Assembly: GCA_027485165.1 (NCBI GenBank) | Contig: JAIXRN010000089.1 | Location: 36,186-100,185 of the forward strand | Direction of reading: 5' to 3' | Length of the DNA: 64,000 nucleotides | DNA from: Rubrivivax sp. | Lineage (GTDB): Bacteria; Pseudomonadota; Gammaproteobacteria; Burkholderiales; Burkholderiaceae_C | Part shown: positions 63,893 through 64,000 of the stretch, one piece after another | Numbering within the stretch: the first letter of the stretch is position 1 | Layout: every line of letters starts with the position of its first letter | Notes under the pieces: generated by a model | What the model was told of the DNA's origin: nothing | The model's database searches: none | What the model saw: only the letters and a program-made list of their open reading frames with translations | Program-made: the position numbers and the translations under genes

Positions 63893-64000
63893 GCTGATTT
63901 GCCTCGTCACGTTGCGCTGCTCCCGCCGGACAATCCGACGGGTAACAAGCTACGTGAGGCAACAGGTCAGCACGGGTAGCAGTTCTGCTGAGTCAATGCG

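Larger units (their letters stand above)
62230..63964 (-). mobile_element. Complete insertion sequence, about 1.7 kb, single DDE transposase
   Basis: The ends match as imperfect inverted repeats. The left end 62230-62256 starts TGTTGCCTCACG and ends GTTACCCG; the right end 63939-63964 is the complement with the same 12-bp outer and 8-bp inner blocks, differing only in the short spacer. One transposase gene fills the interior on the minus strand. Ends beginning TGT are usual for IS3/IS481-type elements. No target-site duplication could be seen in the 36 bases available on the right. Family is uncertain (IS481-like or ISNCY). Confidence 0.85.

Noticed and set aside
63965..64000. Target-site duplication flanking the insertion sequence
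   Set aside because: The 36 bases on the right share no clear direct repeat with the sequence just left of 62230.

Overview
The window is high-GC DNA (60-base lines I counted run from about 55% to 82% G+C). Gene order and protein style point to a betaproteobacterium of the order Burkholderiales, in the broad Rubrivivax/Leptothrix/Roseateles-like group. The strongest evidence is the long conserved block yceD-rpmF-plsX-fabH-fabD-fabG-acpP-fabF-rpoE-rseA-rseB-mucD-lepA-lepB-rnc-era-recO-pdxJ-acpS-nagZ. The genus is an inference; there is no rRNA or tRNA gene in the window.

Layout. (1) Positions 2-1024 hold the 3' end of an RNase E-like gene and a terminator hairpin. (2) Positions 1149-15281 hold four very large, tightly spaced, co-oriented genes (1125, 1227, 1674 and 649 aa). 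I can assign none of them to a characterised function. They have no signal peptide and no recognisable enzyme motif, but each carries distinctive conserved-looking signatures. This is the best candidate in the window for an undescribed multi-protein system. (3) Positions 15311-22702 (minus strand) hold a complete-looking sucrose uptake and catabolism locus: LacI-type regulator, TonB-dependent receptor, PfkB-family fructokinase, sugar MFS permease and GH13 sucrose phosphorylase. A perfect 16-bp LacI-type operator lies in front of the receptor gene. (4) Positions 22703-23330 hold a gene-free segment with nested long inverted repeats. (5) Positions 23331-43170 (minus strand) form the housekeeping superblock: fatty acid synthesis, the sigma-E envelope stress module, translation factor LepA, signal peptidase, RNase III, Era, RecO, PdxJ, AcpS and NagZ. 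A candidate small RNA or attenuator lies ahead of lepA, and a 13-bp tandem repeat lies ahead of rpmF. (6) Positions 43311-46286 hold yceF (Maf), a tetrapyrrole-methylase-family methyltransferase and rhlE. (7) Positions 46283-62008 hold a surface-polysaccharide cluster: a WecA/MraY-type initiating transferase, two FkbM methyltransferases, a Wza-like export lipoprotein, a DUF4214 protein, three multidomain glycosyltransferases (one with three GT4 domains) and two further methyltransferases. (8) Positions 62230-63964 hold a complete insertion sequence with terminal inverted repeats.

How the parts work together. In the sucrose locus the receptor would bring sucrose across the outer membrane and the permease across the inner membrane. 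Phosphorolysis would give glucose 1-phosphate and fructose, and the kinase would phosphorylate the fructose. In the polysaccharide cluster DUF4214 segments recur in three different proteins, and a similar beta-rich module sits at opposite ends of two methyltransferases. This suggests a shared docking or glycan-binding scheme. No Wzx, Wzy, Wzc or ABC exporter gene is visible, so the cluster is incomplete here or continues outside the window.
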